A DNA stretch of 64,000 nt from Brachionus manjavacas (GCA_019054805.1 JAHQIY010000006.1:5766001-5830000); one strand, 5' to 3'; positions 23,744 to 36,669 are shown, counted from the first letter of the stretch. Numbers and translations are program-made. The notes: generated by a model not told the origin, from the sequence alone.

Positions 23744-24415
23744 TTAAGCATAGAATTCTTTAGTGGGACAATTTCTGTAATCGTAAGCATTCAATGGTTT
23801 CTTGGTCTCTTCCAATGCGTAGCTGCCTTCGTCTTTCTTTTTCATGCGGTACACAATGAACATAATGAGCAAAATGGCAGTAAGTATTCCAATAATAGCT
23901 CCTCCGACAATGCCGGCCAAAATGCCAGGCTTGATGATTATTTTCAAAAGCTTGGACCGCGATGACTCATAGGCTTGGGGTTTCGACGGTTCTTCGACAC
24001 TTTCCACTTTATCAAAAGTGTCAAAGGAATCGTAGGACACTTTGTTATCAGTTTGGTAAAATTCCGAGTCAAAGTCATCATAGTTGTACTCGTATGACTG
24101 TGGGTCGTATTCAGCCTTGCTGGGCTCTATTTTTTTTTCAGATATTAAATTGTTGTTCACTATTTGATTGTCAAAGAGGGAATTTGGCTGATAGGGCTCG
24201 TTTGGCTGCTTATAGACTTGATTTGGCTGGTAGTCTTTGTAGAACAAGTCATCGTAGTATGCGTAGTAGCCAGATGATTCATCGTCCTGCCAGTTCATGT
24301 GATTGTCTTCGTCTTGAGCGAGTGGCTCCTGGCAAACAACACCAATGGCCATCGAACTGAGCACTATGAGCAGGACTTGCGCGTTTCGGCGCCGATCTAC
24401 ACCAGCTGTGTTCAT
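23744..24415 (-). CDS. Sdc: Syndecan (transmembrane proteoglycan core), single exon
   Basis: A 223-residue type I membrane protein. Residues 12-28 (AQVLLIVLSSMAIGVVC) are a signal-peptide core after a basic RRR. The ectodomain is short, acidic and very rich in Tyr (YYAYYDDLFYKDY, YEYNYDDFDSEFY). One Ser-Gly (S48-G49) in an acidic setting is the only evident glycosaminoglycan site. The membrane span is about 164-189 and contains the GxxxG-type dimerisation motif expected of syndecans. The tail starts RMKKKDEGSYALEE, the conserved C1 region, and ends EFYA, the C2 PDZ-binding terminus that contacts syntenin and CASK in the family. The variable region between them is short. Syndecans act as cell-surface co-receptors. 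The absence of introns is unusual beside the family's multi-exon genes. Codons are more G+C-rich than the flanks. Confidence 0.92.
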   Translation of the reverse strand: MNTAGVDRRRNAQVLLIVLSSMAIGVVCQEPLAQDEDNHMNWQDDESSGYYAYYDDLFYKDYQPNQVYKQPNEPYQPNSLFDNQIVNNNLISEKKIEPSKAEYDPQSYEYNYDDFDSEFYQTDNKVSYDSFDTFDKVESVEEPSKPQAYESSRSKLLKIIIKPGILAGIVGGAIIGILTAILLIMFIVYRMKKKDEGSYALEETKKPLNAYDYRNCPTKEFYA

Positions 24416-25575
24416 TTGATTTTAAAATCCGGTCAAATTAAAAAATTAAGACTAAAATTTTTTCTAAAAAAAAATTGAATTTTTAATTTATTTAGAATTT
24501 TTGAAGAAAAATTTTGCTGTTTGACTATTTATTTTTTAAATTTGTTAATTTTCGTTTAATACATGCTGCATAAAATAGCTGCTAAATTTTCTAATTAAAA
24601 TTTACATATAAATGAACTTCAGAATTTGAAATAAATAGTGTTATGCAATATGAAAAAATTTATTTCAATTTAAAGATAACAAATAAGCTCAAAATATAGA
24701 AAAAAATTGTTTTATTAATTTTTTTATCGGAAACTTGGACTGGGTTCAGATTTACGACCTAGTTCAGAAAATCGAATCATATGCTTTTCATCAGTCTTAA
24801 ATCAAAAATTGATAAAAAACAGATTTTATGCTTAAAAATTGAATTAAAAAAAAGCAAAATACCTTTATGGTGTTTGATCAAAAATAGGTTTAGACATAAT
24901 TTAAACGAAAATTTTGAAACATTTGTTCTTTTCAAGGTCAAAATTAATTTTCTTTAAAATGTTTTTTTAATTTCTGTTATTTTGTTGCATTTAGTTTGAC
25001 TTTAAAAATTATGGATAATTATTAAAATTTAATTTTGGCTATTTGTTAAGAAAACAATCACAAAAAAAAAGTAAAAAATTTATAAACAAATATTTTTAAA
25101 CTAGAAAAACCCTTAAAAAAAACACCATTCTTTAACTATTCCATCTTGAATAAAAATCAATTATTAAGAGAAAAAAATTTTATAATATCTTTCAAATAGT
25201 TCCTTCTTCTTTAATCACCATATTAAAAAAATTAACTTTCATTCAAATTTGATTTCTCAAAAAAATCTCTTTTTAACAATAATAAAAGCTGCAGACAGCC
25301 ACAAATCAAGGCTATTCGTAGCCTTATTAGTAAAAATTAATCATGAGTGAAATATAACAAAAAAATTTTTAGTTAAATAATCAAATTTAATTCTATTGCA
25401 TTTCCTTTATTTTTTGAAAATTAATATCTTGCCATATATTTTATTTATTTAATTCAAATTAACCTCCATCAGGAGAAGTAAAGTAAAAATAAAATTAGTT
25501 TTGCATAAAAAAAATAAAATGTAAAATTAAATAAAAATAAAAAAATAAAAATAGAAGAAAATGTATAGTTATTTA
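24416..25575. other. A/T-rich region upstream of the syndecan gene
   Basis: Probably includes the syndecan promoter and 5' UTR; no core element is distinguishable. No gene or repeat match was recognised. Confidence 0.5.
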
Positions 25576-25610
25576 TAGAAACCCCCCTGGACCAGAAGGA
25601 GGGAACTGAC

Positions 25611-25910
25611 TTAATCTGGTTTTATTAATTCATTTAGAAGTATTTGAAAAGATTTGAATCTTAAGTTATTCAAACAAAGCTCAATAGAGTCCGAGATTCC
25701 GTCACGTAAGTAAAAATGACGCTTAAAATCCAATTTAAGCTGATCAATACTATTTAGTATTGTATCGAGGTTTTTATTAGTGAACTGCATCAAACGCTTG
25801 AGATCATTACCAAAGGAGAGGGCAGAACAAATTTTGTTCATTGAAATGTTATTACATAAGTATTTAAATATTTGTGAAGATAAGTGGTTAAATCCATATA
25901 AAAAAGTCAA
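25611..25910 (-). pseudogene. Unrecognised open frame, about 99 codons
   Basis: The minus-strand frame has less biased composition than its surroundings and includes NKICSALSFGNDLKRLMQFT and LRDGISDSIELCLNNLRFKS. The first ATG (25841) would give 76 residues, and the reading could instead be an exon or a fragment of a transposon protein. It is followed on the same strand by a G+C-rich patch (25577-25605). No domain was recognised. Confidence 0.3.
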
Positions 25911-27880
25911 TTAGGAGAAAAGCTTTTGTCTTTTTTTTAAATTGCTGTCTTAAAATTTCTTATTTAATTTCAAATTAAATAGAAAACTCTTTAAAGAACA
26001 CCATTTTTTTAATATCGACAAAACTAAGAACTTTTAAAAAACACTTTCCTTTTTCTACTTTTGTACTTTTTCATAATTTAAAATAAATGCAAATTATAAA
26101 TTAAGACTTAAACGGGGTCCGTGGCGGAGCCCTGCTTTAGGGATTCGGGATTGCTGGAGTTTATAACCCTTAACCTTTATTTATTACCATTAAGAACAAA
26201 AAGGAACAGGGCCTGATAAATTTAAACAATCATAAAGTATAAAAAGTACAGAGAGGATTTTAAATTTTTAATATTCTCATTGTCTATACCTCATTTGGTA
26301 TCATAGAATTTTTTTTTAAATTTTAAAATAATAGAAAGACTTTTTAAAAAATTACATTCCATTTAAAAAAAAATAACTCATGAGTAAAATATAACAAAAA
26401 AATTATTAGTTAAATAATCATTTTAAATTTAATTCTATTGCATTTTCATTATTTTTAGAAAATCAATATCTTATCTTATATCAAAATCAATTGAGAAACG
26501 ATCCTTTTATTTTACTAGTCATTTAGATTCATGAAATTTTTATTTTATTTTAAAATAAAAGAAAGACTTTTTAAAAAATTTCCTTCCATTTTAAATAAAA
26601 ATTAATCACGAGTGAAATTTGAAAAAAATTTATTTGTCCCTTTATTTCAAATTTAATTTTAAAAACCCTCAAAAAGCACCATTTTTTAATTAGTTCCTCT
26701 TTTTTAAATTTTGATCCTAAAAATTCTTCCTTTCATTCAAATTAAATAAAAATGCCCTCAAATAAACACCATCTTTATTTTTATTAAATTAGTGAATTTA
26801 AAAAATTGAAAAAAAGTCATTATTTAAAATAATCATCTTATTTTTTCTTACTTTATTAATTCTAATGAACGAGGTAAAAATGGTAAGAATTAGAATGAAT
26901 TTTTTGGCGAAAACACCGACTGTTTTAAATAAAGGAACGAATTCAATTATTTGCTTTAATTAAAATTTTTGTAGACGACTAATTGCTTGACTCGAATTGA
27001 TTTTGGAAACAAACCACAAATGGCTACACAACTGACTTGAAAAAAATAACACCCAGTTTAAATTAAAACTCGTAGCCGGATCGGGAGAAAATATCGATTT
27101 GTTAATTTTTGTTTATGCTAGAAAAAAATAATGTGCACATATTTTGTAGTTTATTTTCGGTTTATTACTAGGCCATTATAGATATAAAGCATAGCTCTTT
27201 GATTAACATAATTAGAATAAACACTGACCCCTTTGAATTTTTTTTAAATGAACATAATTTATTTTAGAGTTTTGAGATGGGTCAGGACAAAACTTTATCT
27301 GATAATATATCGGGTCTATTCGAGATAAGTCACATTATCCAAAAAATATTTATCTTAACTTAAATTTAAATCAAATTTGAACTTAAAATTTTTTTTTGAT
27401 AAATAGAAAATTTATAGACAAATAAAAAGTGATTTATAATACAAATATATTTAAAATTATTTAATTTTGTCTATTCAGTTAATCAAAGCTTGACCGCTTA
27501 TAATACACTTTGCTTTGGTGTCGACACAATTTTTGTCTCTTGAATTTTGAAATTGTTTAGAATTAGAACTACAGTGATGTCGCGTCTATGTCCCACCTTC
27601 CATTCTCAGAAAATGTGGGGACATATTCAAAATGGGACACAAATAAAAAATAAGTTTAATTTACAAAAAAATTTATTTCAAATTCAACATAAACTTATTA
27701 ATTGTACATAAGAATTAAAAAAAATACAAAACGGGTTATAGAATTCTTAATTTCTTTTTATTTAGTAAATTTTAATTGATATTTAATTTTTTGTAATTTT
27801 TTATAATCTAGTCAAGTTAGAAAAATACTGTCTAGTGATATCTTACACTGAATATTCATTAAGTTTCATCTTTTTTTTAT
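25911..27880. other. A/T-rich region with one G+C-rich island
   Basis: A G+C-rich patch at about 26112-26165 (GGGGTCCGTGGCGGAGCCC onwards) is abrupt against the background and may be a repeat fragment. Near 27570 TACAGTGATGTCGCGTCTA resembles a transposon terminus, followed within 60 bp by partly repeated GTCCCAC/GGGACAC motifs. No gene was found. Confidence 0.45.
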
Positions 27881-27889
27881 ATGAAAAGG

Positions 27890-28251
27890 GGTTTTGTGAA
27901 GTTCAGTACAAAAGAACAGAACAAAGTATTAAAAAATTAAATAACTTTTTATCTAAAAGTTTAGAATAAATTCTGTAAATCCAGCATGGTGCAACATTCA
28001 AAGTTGCATCGACTGTAAAAGTCTGCTAATGGTGTGCAGAATCTCTGCAAAATGCACCACGCTCGATTATATTGAAATTTAATTTCTGCATAACTCTGCA
28101 AATTTAGCAGGCTTTGATATTTGATGCAACTTTGAAAGTTGCACTATATTGCATTTACAGAACTAAGTTTAAACCTTTAGAAAAAAAGTTATTCAATTTT
28201 TTTTACATTTTTCTATTCTTTTTTTCATTTTGTACTGAATTTCACAAAACC
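27890..28251 (+). mobile_element. Non-autonomous DNA transposon (MITE-1) with 8-bp target duplication
   Basis: 362 bp. The inverted termini are GGTTTTGTGAAGTTCAGTAC on the left and, read inward from the right, the same sequence with A for G at one position. The flanks carry an identical 8-bp direct repeat, TGAAAAGG, at 27882-27889 and 28252-28259. Inside are further inverted repeats (GCAACATTCAAAGTTGCATC against GATGCAACTTTGAAAGTTGC). A near full-length second copy is at 54637-54985. An 8-bp duplication fits hAT or Merlin-like families; no transposase is encoded. Confidence 0.88.
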
Positions 28252-28259
28252 TGAAAAGG

Positions 28260-31200
28260 GCAAATTGAAGTGAATGATCAAATGGAAATTTCAAATCAAA
28301 ATTTTTATTTTTTGATTTAAAAAAAAGTATTTTATATCAACTTTTCAAATAATAAATAGCTAAACTTTATTAAGCATGATTTGTTGGATTAATTTCATCT
28401 AAAGTAAAACAAAATCTTAATCAGTATTTTGAAATTTTACCACAATTAAAAAAAACTTTTAAAAGTTTATTTTATCATTTTTATTAAGAATCTAATGATG
28501 AAAAAAGTTCTTATTAACAAAATTAAAATTTAAGTAATTAATATAATAAATGAAAAAACTATTATTATTATCTTTATTTATGTGTTACAAATAAAAAAAT
28601 AAAAGGAATCTAAGCTTACCTTTAAAATTAAAGCAATTACACAAATCTCTCAACAAAAAAAAACTGTCCAAAAATTTGGTTGACAACCTATATCCAAAAA
28701 TTAGTCTGGAATTCCTGTCAATTTTTGTGTAAATTTTTAAAATTTTCAAGTGGCTAGGAATTAATAAAAAAATTCTAAAACTCCAAATTGTGAAACAGTG
28801 TATTCTTTTCTACTAAATAAGTTTTTTATTTTATATCTTCTTTCAGCTAAAATTAAAAATTAAACTTAAAACGATGCATCTCTTGAATGGTTAATGGACT
28901 ATAGACTAGAATTATCTTATAACAGAAAATCTAATTAGGTGTACCTTGATCAGAGATAAAACCCTCCTAATTTTTTTTCTAATTTACTTTTACACTGCCA
29001 CTGAACACAATTTTAATCTTTAAACTTAATACTAAATTTTTAAATAATTACCTTTATATTTTTTTAATTTTTTAACAAGATGTCTGAAAATAAGAATTTT
29101 TTCCTCAGAACTGATTCGAAGTCCAATTTCAAAATTCTTTTTCATATTTATAAGATAAACAAAAAGAGTAATTAAACATGGATAACCATCTTAGATAAAT
29201 ATATTGTTCATTGTTCAGTTTAACCTAAAGTAATTTTTATTATTATTGATAAAAGAGCTCTTGTAACCTAAAAAGTTAATTTAAATTAAATTATTTTCGA
29301 TACTGGAAAAAATTGTCGAGTATTCTTGGCAAAATTGAATTCCACTCTCAAACTTATTCAATTTCCAAACATAATAAAAACAAAATTTAGATAAACATTT
29401 TTCTAAATTGACTCTAAAAATTTAATTATGTTTCTAAAGATAAAGCCAAAAATATCATACTAGTCTGTAATCGAATTAAAAAATCGATTCTATCTAAATG
29501 CTTTTTGGTGTTGTTAGCAGCATTTAAAATAGTAACCACCTGTTATTCTATGTTATTCTATCTTTTGCTGATAATTTTTTTGATTTATCAACCCTTGAAT
29601 AGATTTCATTCCATCTAAAAAATTTAAACATTTAAACATATAATGTTTCTTACGGATTTTGAATTAAACATTCCTTTATTGCACTTGTTTCCTTTTTTAA
29701 AAATATATAAATTTATAACTGTGCGTTCCTAAATGCTATTTTAATTTTCTTAAGATTAAAGTCTTAGACAAATCCAAATGCTTGTTTGAGATAGGCTAGA
29801 TTAAATTAAATCTTCAATAGATTGATTGATTTTGAAGCTAAATCAAATGTCGGTAATAAAAATTTAAAAAAAAACTTGGCATTTACTTTTTTGTTGCCAA
29901 TTTAGAAACCATTGGTTTACTCAGCCAACAAACAATGGTTCAAAAAAATCAAATTTTTCTTTCATACTAAATCATGACAATAAAACGTTTTTGGTATGTT
30001 TTAAAAAATTAGCTACCTTGGCACTGGTATTAGTGGTGTATGCAAGAAAAATTTGTTGCTTTTAAAATCCGTCAGAAAGATTTACCAGATAATTAATTCA
30101 AATAATGAAGAGATTTGTTTAAGAGTTTTTCAAAAAATAAATTCACTTCAATTAATTATATATGGTTTAATAGTTATTTTTAGAAAATCGCACTTTTTTT
30201 ACATATATTATGTCTCAATTGCGCTATAAATTGCCTCCAATTTATTTTAATTTTATGCATTGGGACCACATTTATTCAAATTCAGCAATTTGTTGGTATT
30301 TTTCTAGCAAAAAGTACATCGACTATGAATTTGTAGTTGTTAAATGGAAAAAATCAATCATCAACAACATTTTAAAATTTAATTAATCATTCTGATGAGA
30401 GATTTGGAAATTATGAGAAATTTTATGTTTCTCTCTTATGATTTAATTCGATATTTAAATATATCTACTAGAATAGAGAAAAAGCTTTTTGAAGATTAAG
30501 CAAAAGTTTAAGATTGATGACTGTAAATTTTAAATAGAATAAGTTGAAAATTTGTTTACTATTTCATATTGAGTTTATTTAAATTAAAAAGAAATATCTA
30601 TCTTTAATAAATATTTTACAAATTGTTCTTTGTTGTCTAAACTAAAATAAAAATGAGTCATTTGACAGTATCTGTCGTCTAGTATTGAATATCAAATGAC
30701 AAAATATTTAGAAATATATATTTCTATTTTGCTAAAAAAAATTAAAAATTGAATTTTGATCTTTGCATTTTGGTTAATCTTAATCAAACGTTATAGAGCA
30801 AAAAAATAAATATCTAAGAAAATATTGAACTCGAGTTTATAATCGGATCATTACAATAAAATTATCAATATTCAAATTCTTTTAAAACAAATTTCAAGAA
30901 TTAGAAAATTTGAAATTTTTGATTTAATTTTAAAAATTTTAAGCAAAGAAATACAACAAAAATGAATAATAGAACCCATTTATCTTCAGTGACTTGTAAT
31001 ACATAAAAATAAGCTATAATCCTAGCAACCAAATTAGTAATTGTTCATTTGTCATTCAACTTCGATTATTATAAATCGATTAAGGTTTTTTTTTTAATAA
31101 TCTCTTTTAGTTTATTAAAAAACAAAAATAAAATTAAATGAAAAATTGAAAGAAATTAAGTTATTTCAATTTACCCGAAATTATGTTAGTAAAATATTTT

Positions 31201-32868
31201 TATGAATTTGAAGATTTTTAATTTTATTTGTCCGAATTTAAGAAAAAAAAATATTTAAATTTTGTTGAATTGAAAAAAATTCTCGCTTCATTATCAAAAA
31301 TTTGAGTTATTTAATTTAAAAAAACGTTTTTAAAATGTTCTTTATAATCATCAAAATAAATAAAATTTTAGATTATAAAAAATTGTTTTAGTCATTTCAC
31401 TGTTTACTTTTTACAAAATTCTGTTATTTCCGCTATATTTACAAATTTAATTAAGTAAATTAAGTAAATTTTTGAAAAATCACACGTAAATTGAAATTCT
31501 TTCGTTTTATTAACAGAAATTGAGTAATTCGAATAAAAAACCCATTATTTAAAAGTATAATTTTTAAGCTTGTGATAAAATTAATTTTGATTAAAATGAA
31601 AAAAAAAAAAAATTATTTGAAACTAAAATTAAATTTTTATTTGTCTTAATGAAAAATCTGATTTAATAAATTGATACAAAAAAAAATCCAATTTTTTATA
31701 TTAATTATCAAAACATAAATCCGATAAAATTTTTTTTTTTAAAGAGACTAACCAAATTATTCTTTACTCCAATGTTATTTTATTCAATTTTTTATAGATT
31801 ACTTGGATAAAAAATATAACGAATGTATTAAGAAATTTACTTGTCTAAATTTTATCTAAAAATTAAGAACACAAAATAAACCAAAATTAAAATATACTCA
31901 TTTAAAAGAAGAATAAAATAAAATTTCTGTCTTTATCAGTAATGAAAATTAATGAAAAAGAATAATGCAAATAATATTTTTCCATAAAAAAACAAAACTT
32001 GAGTCATCTCTTTGAGTAATTAAATGTTTCTTGAATTAAGACTCTGAAAATATTTATTAAAAAACCATCTTATTTTTCCTGTTTAAGCCGAGCTCTATTT
32101 GCATAAATATAAATGAGAATTTAAGTAAAAGCTTACACAATTTCACTCACATATTATGTTTAAAAAAAGGTATAAATGATATGTTTAAGAAAAACTAAAA
32201 AATGGTTTTATCAATAAAGTGAAATGAGATTTTGTCTAATCCTTTAACTAGATACTTAATGTGATTGTATTTTAAGATAAAAAGATCTTTGTGAATAAAA
32301 AAAGCATTTATCTAAAATAAAATTTATTTTGGCACACACTTGAGAACATAAAAATTTAAAAATTTTTTGATTGTTATTTTTATGAGCTATCATGCATTAT
32401 CAAGTAGATGATAATAGAAATAATTAATATTGATTAATTCGAGGATCTAAATTTATTTAAATTTTTTTTATAAAAAAAGTGGTTTTAAAAGAATATTTAA
32501 CAATCAAACAAATTGTATCTTTTGATGCCAAATTAAACAAATTATTCTAAATCAATGATAAGAAAAAAATTATTTTATATTTCCAAAATTTATGCCTGGA
32601 GTTAAACCTACTCTTCACTTAAAATAAAAATTAAACTATAACAAATATTTAAATGGAAAAGATTATTTAAAATGAATCTCAAATAGAACATTCATTTTGA
32701 GATGATGAGCATAGCAAAAATCGATTTTTTTTAAATAATAATTTGCATAAACTCGAAGTTGATTGAAAAGTTAAGTTAAATTTTTGTACAGTAAAATAGA
32801 AATTTTAAAAATTAAAAAAAATGCTCAATTTTTTTCCTATCTATTTTAACTTAATTTTGATATTTAAC
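28260..32868. other. Long A/T-rich intergenic region
   Basis: About 4.6 kb without a recognised gene, RNA or repeat match; no frame on either strand carries a protein motif. The right end should include the promoter and 5' UTR of the pyrophosphatase gene. Confidence 0.55.
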
Positions 32869-33888
32869 ATGAACCATTTTCTATTCAGAGCTATCGAAAA
32901 AAAATCATCGAATCTGCTTATATCTACAGGTATCGAAACTTTTAAGTGTTAAGAATTTATATAAATTTAAATTTTAGCCAAGTACTCGTCAAGCACCTTT
33001 GGCGAGTACCGACCAATTTTTCATGGCGCCAAAGATACAAAAAATTTTCGAATATACTATCAAAAGAACAATAAAATGATAAGTCCATTTCATGACATAC
33101 CACTATTCAGCAATAAAAATGAAAAAATTTTGAACATGGTTGTGGAAATACCGCGTCACAGCCATGCCAAAATGGAAATTAACAAAAAAGAATATTTAAA
33201 CCCTATAAGTCAGGATATAAAAAAAGACAAACTAAGATATATTAATAACATTTATCCCTACTATGGCTATATTTGGAATTATGGCGCATTCCCTCAAACT
33301 TATGACGATCCGGACCATATTGATGAAACAACAGGATGCATTGGAGATAATGATCCCTTAGATGTTATTGAGCTAGGAACTAGCAAGCAGAATAGAGGAG
33401 CAGTAATTCAAGTCAAAGTTTTGGGAGCTCTTGGGCTGATCGACGAAGGGGAAGCCGATTGGAAAGTTTTAACTATTGATATCAGTGATAAACTCGCACC
33501 AGAACTTAATGATATCAACGATGTTGAATCAAAGCTGCCTGGAGTTTTAGAAGCTACCAGAGATTGGTTTAAGCATTACAAAATTCCGACTGGAAAGCCT
33601 GCAAACAAATTTGCTATGGAAGGAAGATTTTTTGATCGCGACTTTTCGTTTAAAATAATCGAAAAGTCTTTTAATGCTTGGTTCAATTTGGTCCAGCAAA
33701 AAGAAAACAAAAAGGCCATTTCATTAGTGAATACTAGTTTGGACAACTTGAACTCTGTGAGCCATCAAAAAGCTGGCCTAATATTGGAAAAGATATTAGC
33801 AGATTTAAAAACTTTAAATCCTAAAAGTGAAAAAAACTTAACAGAAGTGGAAAAAATTTATTATATAGACAGATCAAAAAATTATTAA
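32869..33888 (+). CDS. PPA2: Inorganic pyrophosphatase, predicted mitochondrial
   Basis: Hydrolyses pyrophosphate to two phosphates. Two exons, 32869-32929 and 32978-33888; the 48 bp intron (CAG|GTATCG ... TTTTAG) joins in phase 1 and gives 323 residues. Without splicing a stop follows within 24 bases. The new N-terminus, MNHFLFRAIEKKSSNLLIST and on through AKYSSS, is basic/hydroxylated and lacks acidic residues apart from one Glu, as in a mitochondrial targeting peptide. Family active-site features are visible: VVEIPR, KMEI, LRY, the Tyr-rich WNYGAFPQT segment, metal-binding DNDPLD, DEGEADWK and HYKIPTGKP. Human PPA2 is similar in length (334). The N-terminus is too long for a plain cytosolic enzyme, but a second start at the in-frame ATG 33076 would remove part of the fold and is unlikely. 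Confidence 0.93.
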
Positions 33889-35005
33889 TTTTTTAATTTG
33901 AATTTTTGCGGAAATAAATATTGAGATTTTTTTAAAATCAAGTCTAGAACTTAAATTAAGAATTGTTCGAAAAAAATTCAACTGAATTGCAGATAATTAT
34001 TAGAAAAGAGCTTTTTTTGTTTGTTTTTCCAATTAGGACTATGTGGTTAATCAGATAAAATTATTAAACATATGGTTGGTTTTGTTTCCTAAAGCTCAAA
34101 ACGTTAATTCTTAAATCTACTATAAATTTGAGTCGAAATTTTGCCCTAAAGATTTCTCCAAATCAAACAATGAAAGCATAATTACTTTGCTTATAACTAA
34201 AATCGAATTATTTAATTTAAAAATAACTTTTTACATTTCGAAAAATTATTCTACTCAAAAAAAGTACAAAAATATGAATTTAAGTTAGATTATAGTCAGA
34301 TTTGATGGCTAAAAATAAACCTTTAAACAAAATCTGCTTATTTATAAACTTGAAACTAGATTTTTTTTTAGTAATTAACTTCGATATACACAATTATATG
34401 TAGTTGGCTTAGAGGCATCATCGATTTCTATTATCTTAATGCTCCTTTTTTCAGCTTAATTTTAAATTAAATATAAATTTTCATTGAGCAGAAAATTTTA
34501 ATTTGTATTTTTAGAATTGTAAAAATGAATAAAATAGAAAAAAATAACATATTGATAAAATCGATAATTTTTTCTATGTTTTTTTATTTTCAATTAAAAT
34601 ATCCAGTTTAATTGATTTTCATTAAAGAACATATTTTAATTAATATTGTTTTGCAAACAAAGTTGAAAATATGTTCTTTTTTTTAAGCAAGCAAAAATCA
34701 TAAATGGCATGTCAAACTTAATCACAAGGAGTTTAGTGTCAAAATAGATATTTTTCTTTAAAAGAACTAATTATTTTATGTCCTTTTTAATTTAAGTTAA
34801 ATTTCGAATTAAAAAAATTGCATGAAAAACCATAAAAGTGGTTGTTATTATCAAAATCTAATTTTTATTCTATAATTTTTAACTTGAATTAAATAAGAAT
34901 TATTTTGTAATTTTTGGTTCCTGAATAAATATTTTGCAGAACTGATAAACAAATTTAAAAAAGAAATTTTATATTTAAAAATTCATCTTGGGTCATTGAA
35001 ATTAA
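33889..35005. other. A/T-rich intergenic region
   Basis: It should begin with the pyrophosphatase 3' UTR; AATAAA occurs near 33914. No further gene or repeat was recognised. Confidence 0.5.
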
Positions 35006-35009
35006 AAAT

Positions 35010-35862
35010 TTTCGTTTGACAGGGTAGGTCTCTTCAAGTTAAACTTCCATCGCTTAGTTTGATGAAAGTATCCTTATTTGGACTATAAACTTCCTGACAA
35101 ACCGGAAATAAAGAGTCTTTTTAGGACAGCATTGAGCAGAATAAAGAGATTTAACGAATGGAAGTCCAGAAGGGAGTGTTTTAGGTCCTCTCCTTTTGGC
35201 GATATTTATCTCTGAGGTAGTACATCGTTTAATTAAGCATTTAATCTGCAGATGACAGTAAGTTCCTGGCAACTATTAGAGGTAAAGGAAATTTTTTGAG
35301 GCATCAAAAGGATCCGAACTCACTCATTAAATAGTCTATAGCCTGGAATATGATTTTTAATTTGTAAAGATGCAAAGTGATGCTGGTCATTGTCCAAAAT
35401 TTACTGATTCTGAAAAAAATCTTGGAGTGACTCATTCACGCAATCTGAAGTTCTAAGCGCATATCAGGATGCAAGAAAATAAGGCAAGTAACTGGGAATG
35501 TAGCAGTAGACTAGCATTTCTAGGCCTGATTACGCTTAGCGAAAGAATAGAAAGAGGGGACTTAATCTTACTCTTTAAATTCCAAAGTGGCTTCAATCGA
35601 ATTAACTGGAAAAACTTCCTATCAGATGTAACTCGATATCTTCATCAGGGCATGCACAGGGAATCAGAGGATATAAAAGGACTGTTTAAACTCTCGGAGG
35701 AAATGATAAATCCTAGTTCAGTGAAATAATTCAAAAATGAGTACGATAAGTTCAAAAGTCCTTATCAAAAAGACATTTAAAAAATGCACAAAGAAGTCTT
35801 CATTGTAAGGCTTCTCCGCAAGTATCTTGCTGTATCTATTTACTATTATTATTATTATTATC
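35010..35862 (+). pseudogene. Old, heavily mutated LINE reverse-transcriptase relic
   Basis: Scattered RT signatures on the plus strand: GSVLGPLLLAIFI near 35172, ADDSKFLATI near 35250, and a C-terminal block LGLITLSERIERGDLILLFK near 35520. These follow the order in the better-preserved LINE at 1-2190. Frames shift repeatedly. It ends in an ATT microsatellite at about 35838-35860, consistent with a LINE tail. Confidence 0.8.
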
Positions 35863-36288
35863 CAAATTAAAAATTTAATTATTTATAAGAAGCAAATTAA
35901 TCTGATAAAACTCAATTGTTTAAAAAATAAGTCGATCTGAATTTCAGATTTTTTCTCGAATATGAAAATCAAATAAAAAAGGTAAAATTGCTGTTCATTA
36001 AAAAAACATATATTTAAAGTAAAACTCATGAACTACAAAAACCTTTAATCACTGATTAGTACCGATTCACTTTTTTTAAAGTCGAATTAGGTACACGTTT
36101 TAGATTAATTTAGGATTATTTGTTAAGAACTAAAGTTCTATTCTAAATCAAAATCTTCACAAAAGAAATCTTTGTCGAATTTTCTTTAAATGATTTTTAA
36201 ATTAACCATTTAAAGAAAATTGTGAATTTAAAAAAAAAAACTGAACAAAATTCAAATATTCAAAAAAAATTTTTTCTTAAGGTCCGAA
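35863..36288. other. A/T-rich intergenic region
   Basis: No gene, RNA or repeat match was recognised between the LINE relic and the inverted-repeat element. Confidence 0.55.
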
Positions 36289-36415
36289 ATTGGTTCTGTA
36301 AATTGAATCAGCTGATGCATTTAAAGTTTAATCAAAATCTAGTTTCTGCAATTTTTTTAAAGAATTTTTACAGAGGTAAAAATCATATCTGTTGATTCAA
36401 ATTACAGAACCCAAT
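36289..36415. repeat. Short inverted-repeat element (MITE-3)
   Basis: The left end ATTGGTTCTGTAAATTGAAT, then CAGCTGATG, pairs with the right end, which read inward is ATTGGGTTCTGTAATTTGAA then TCAACAGAT. About 127 bp with a short A/T centre. A related end occurs at 12277-12303. No coding capacity. It lies about 320 bp upstream of the H2A-like gene. Confidence 0.65.
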
Positions 36416-36669
36416 TTACACTTTTAAAAATAAATAATTAAGTTTTTTCAATTTTTTCCTGTTTTTTGTTTTTCTAAAATTATTACAATTGTCAATAGCT
36501 CAGTTTTACTTTGATGAAAATTAAAAAAAAAAAATTGTTCAAAATTTTTCTTATTTCTATAATTAAACAAAATAAAAATAGTCTACTAATAGTCTATTTA
36601 AAGAACAAAATAAGAGTCTAGATTTTTTTGTCGGAAAGCCTATCCATTTAATTGCTAAATATTTTCTTG

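Noticed and set aside
35838-35860. ATT repeat as an independent microsatellite locus
   Set aside because: Better explained as the tail of the adjacent LINE relic.
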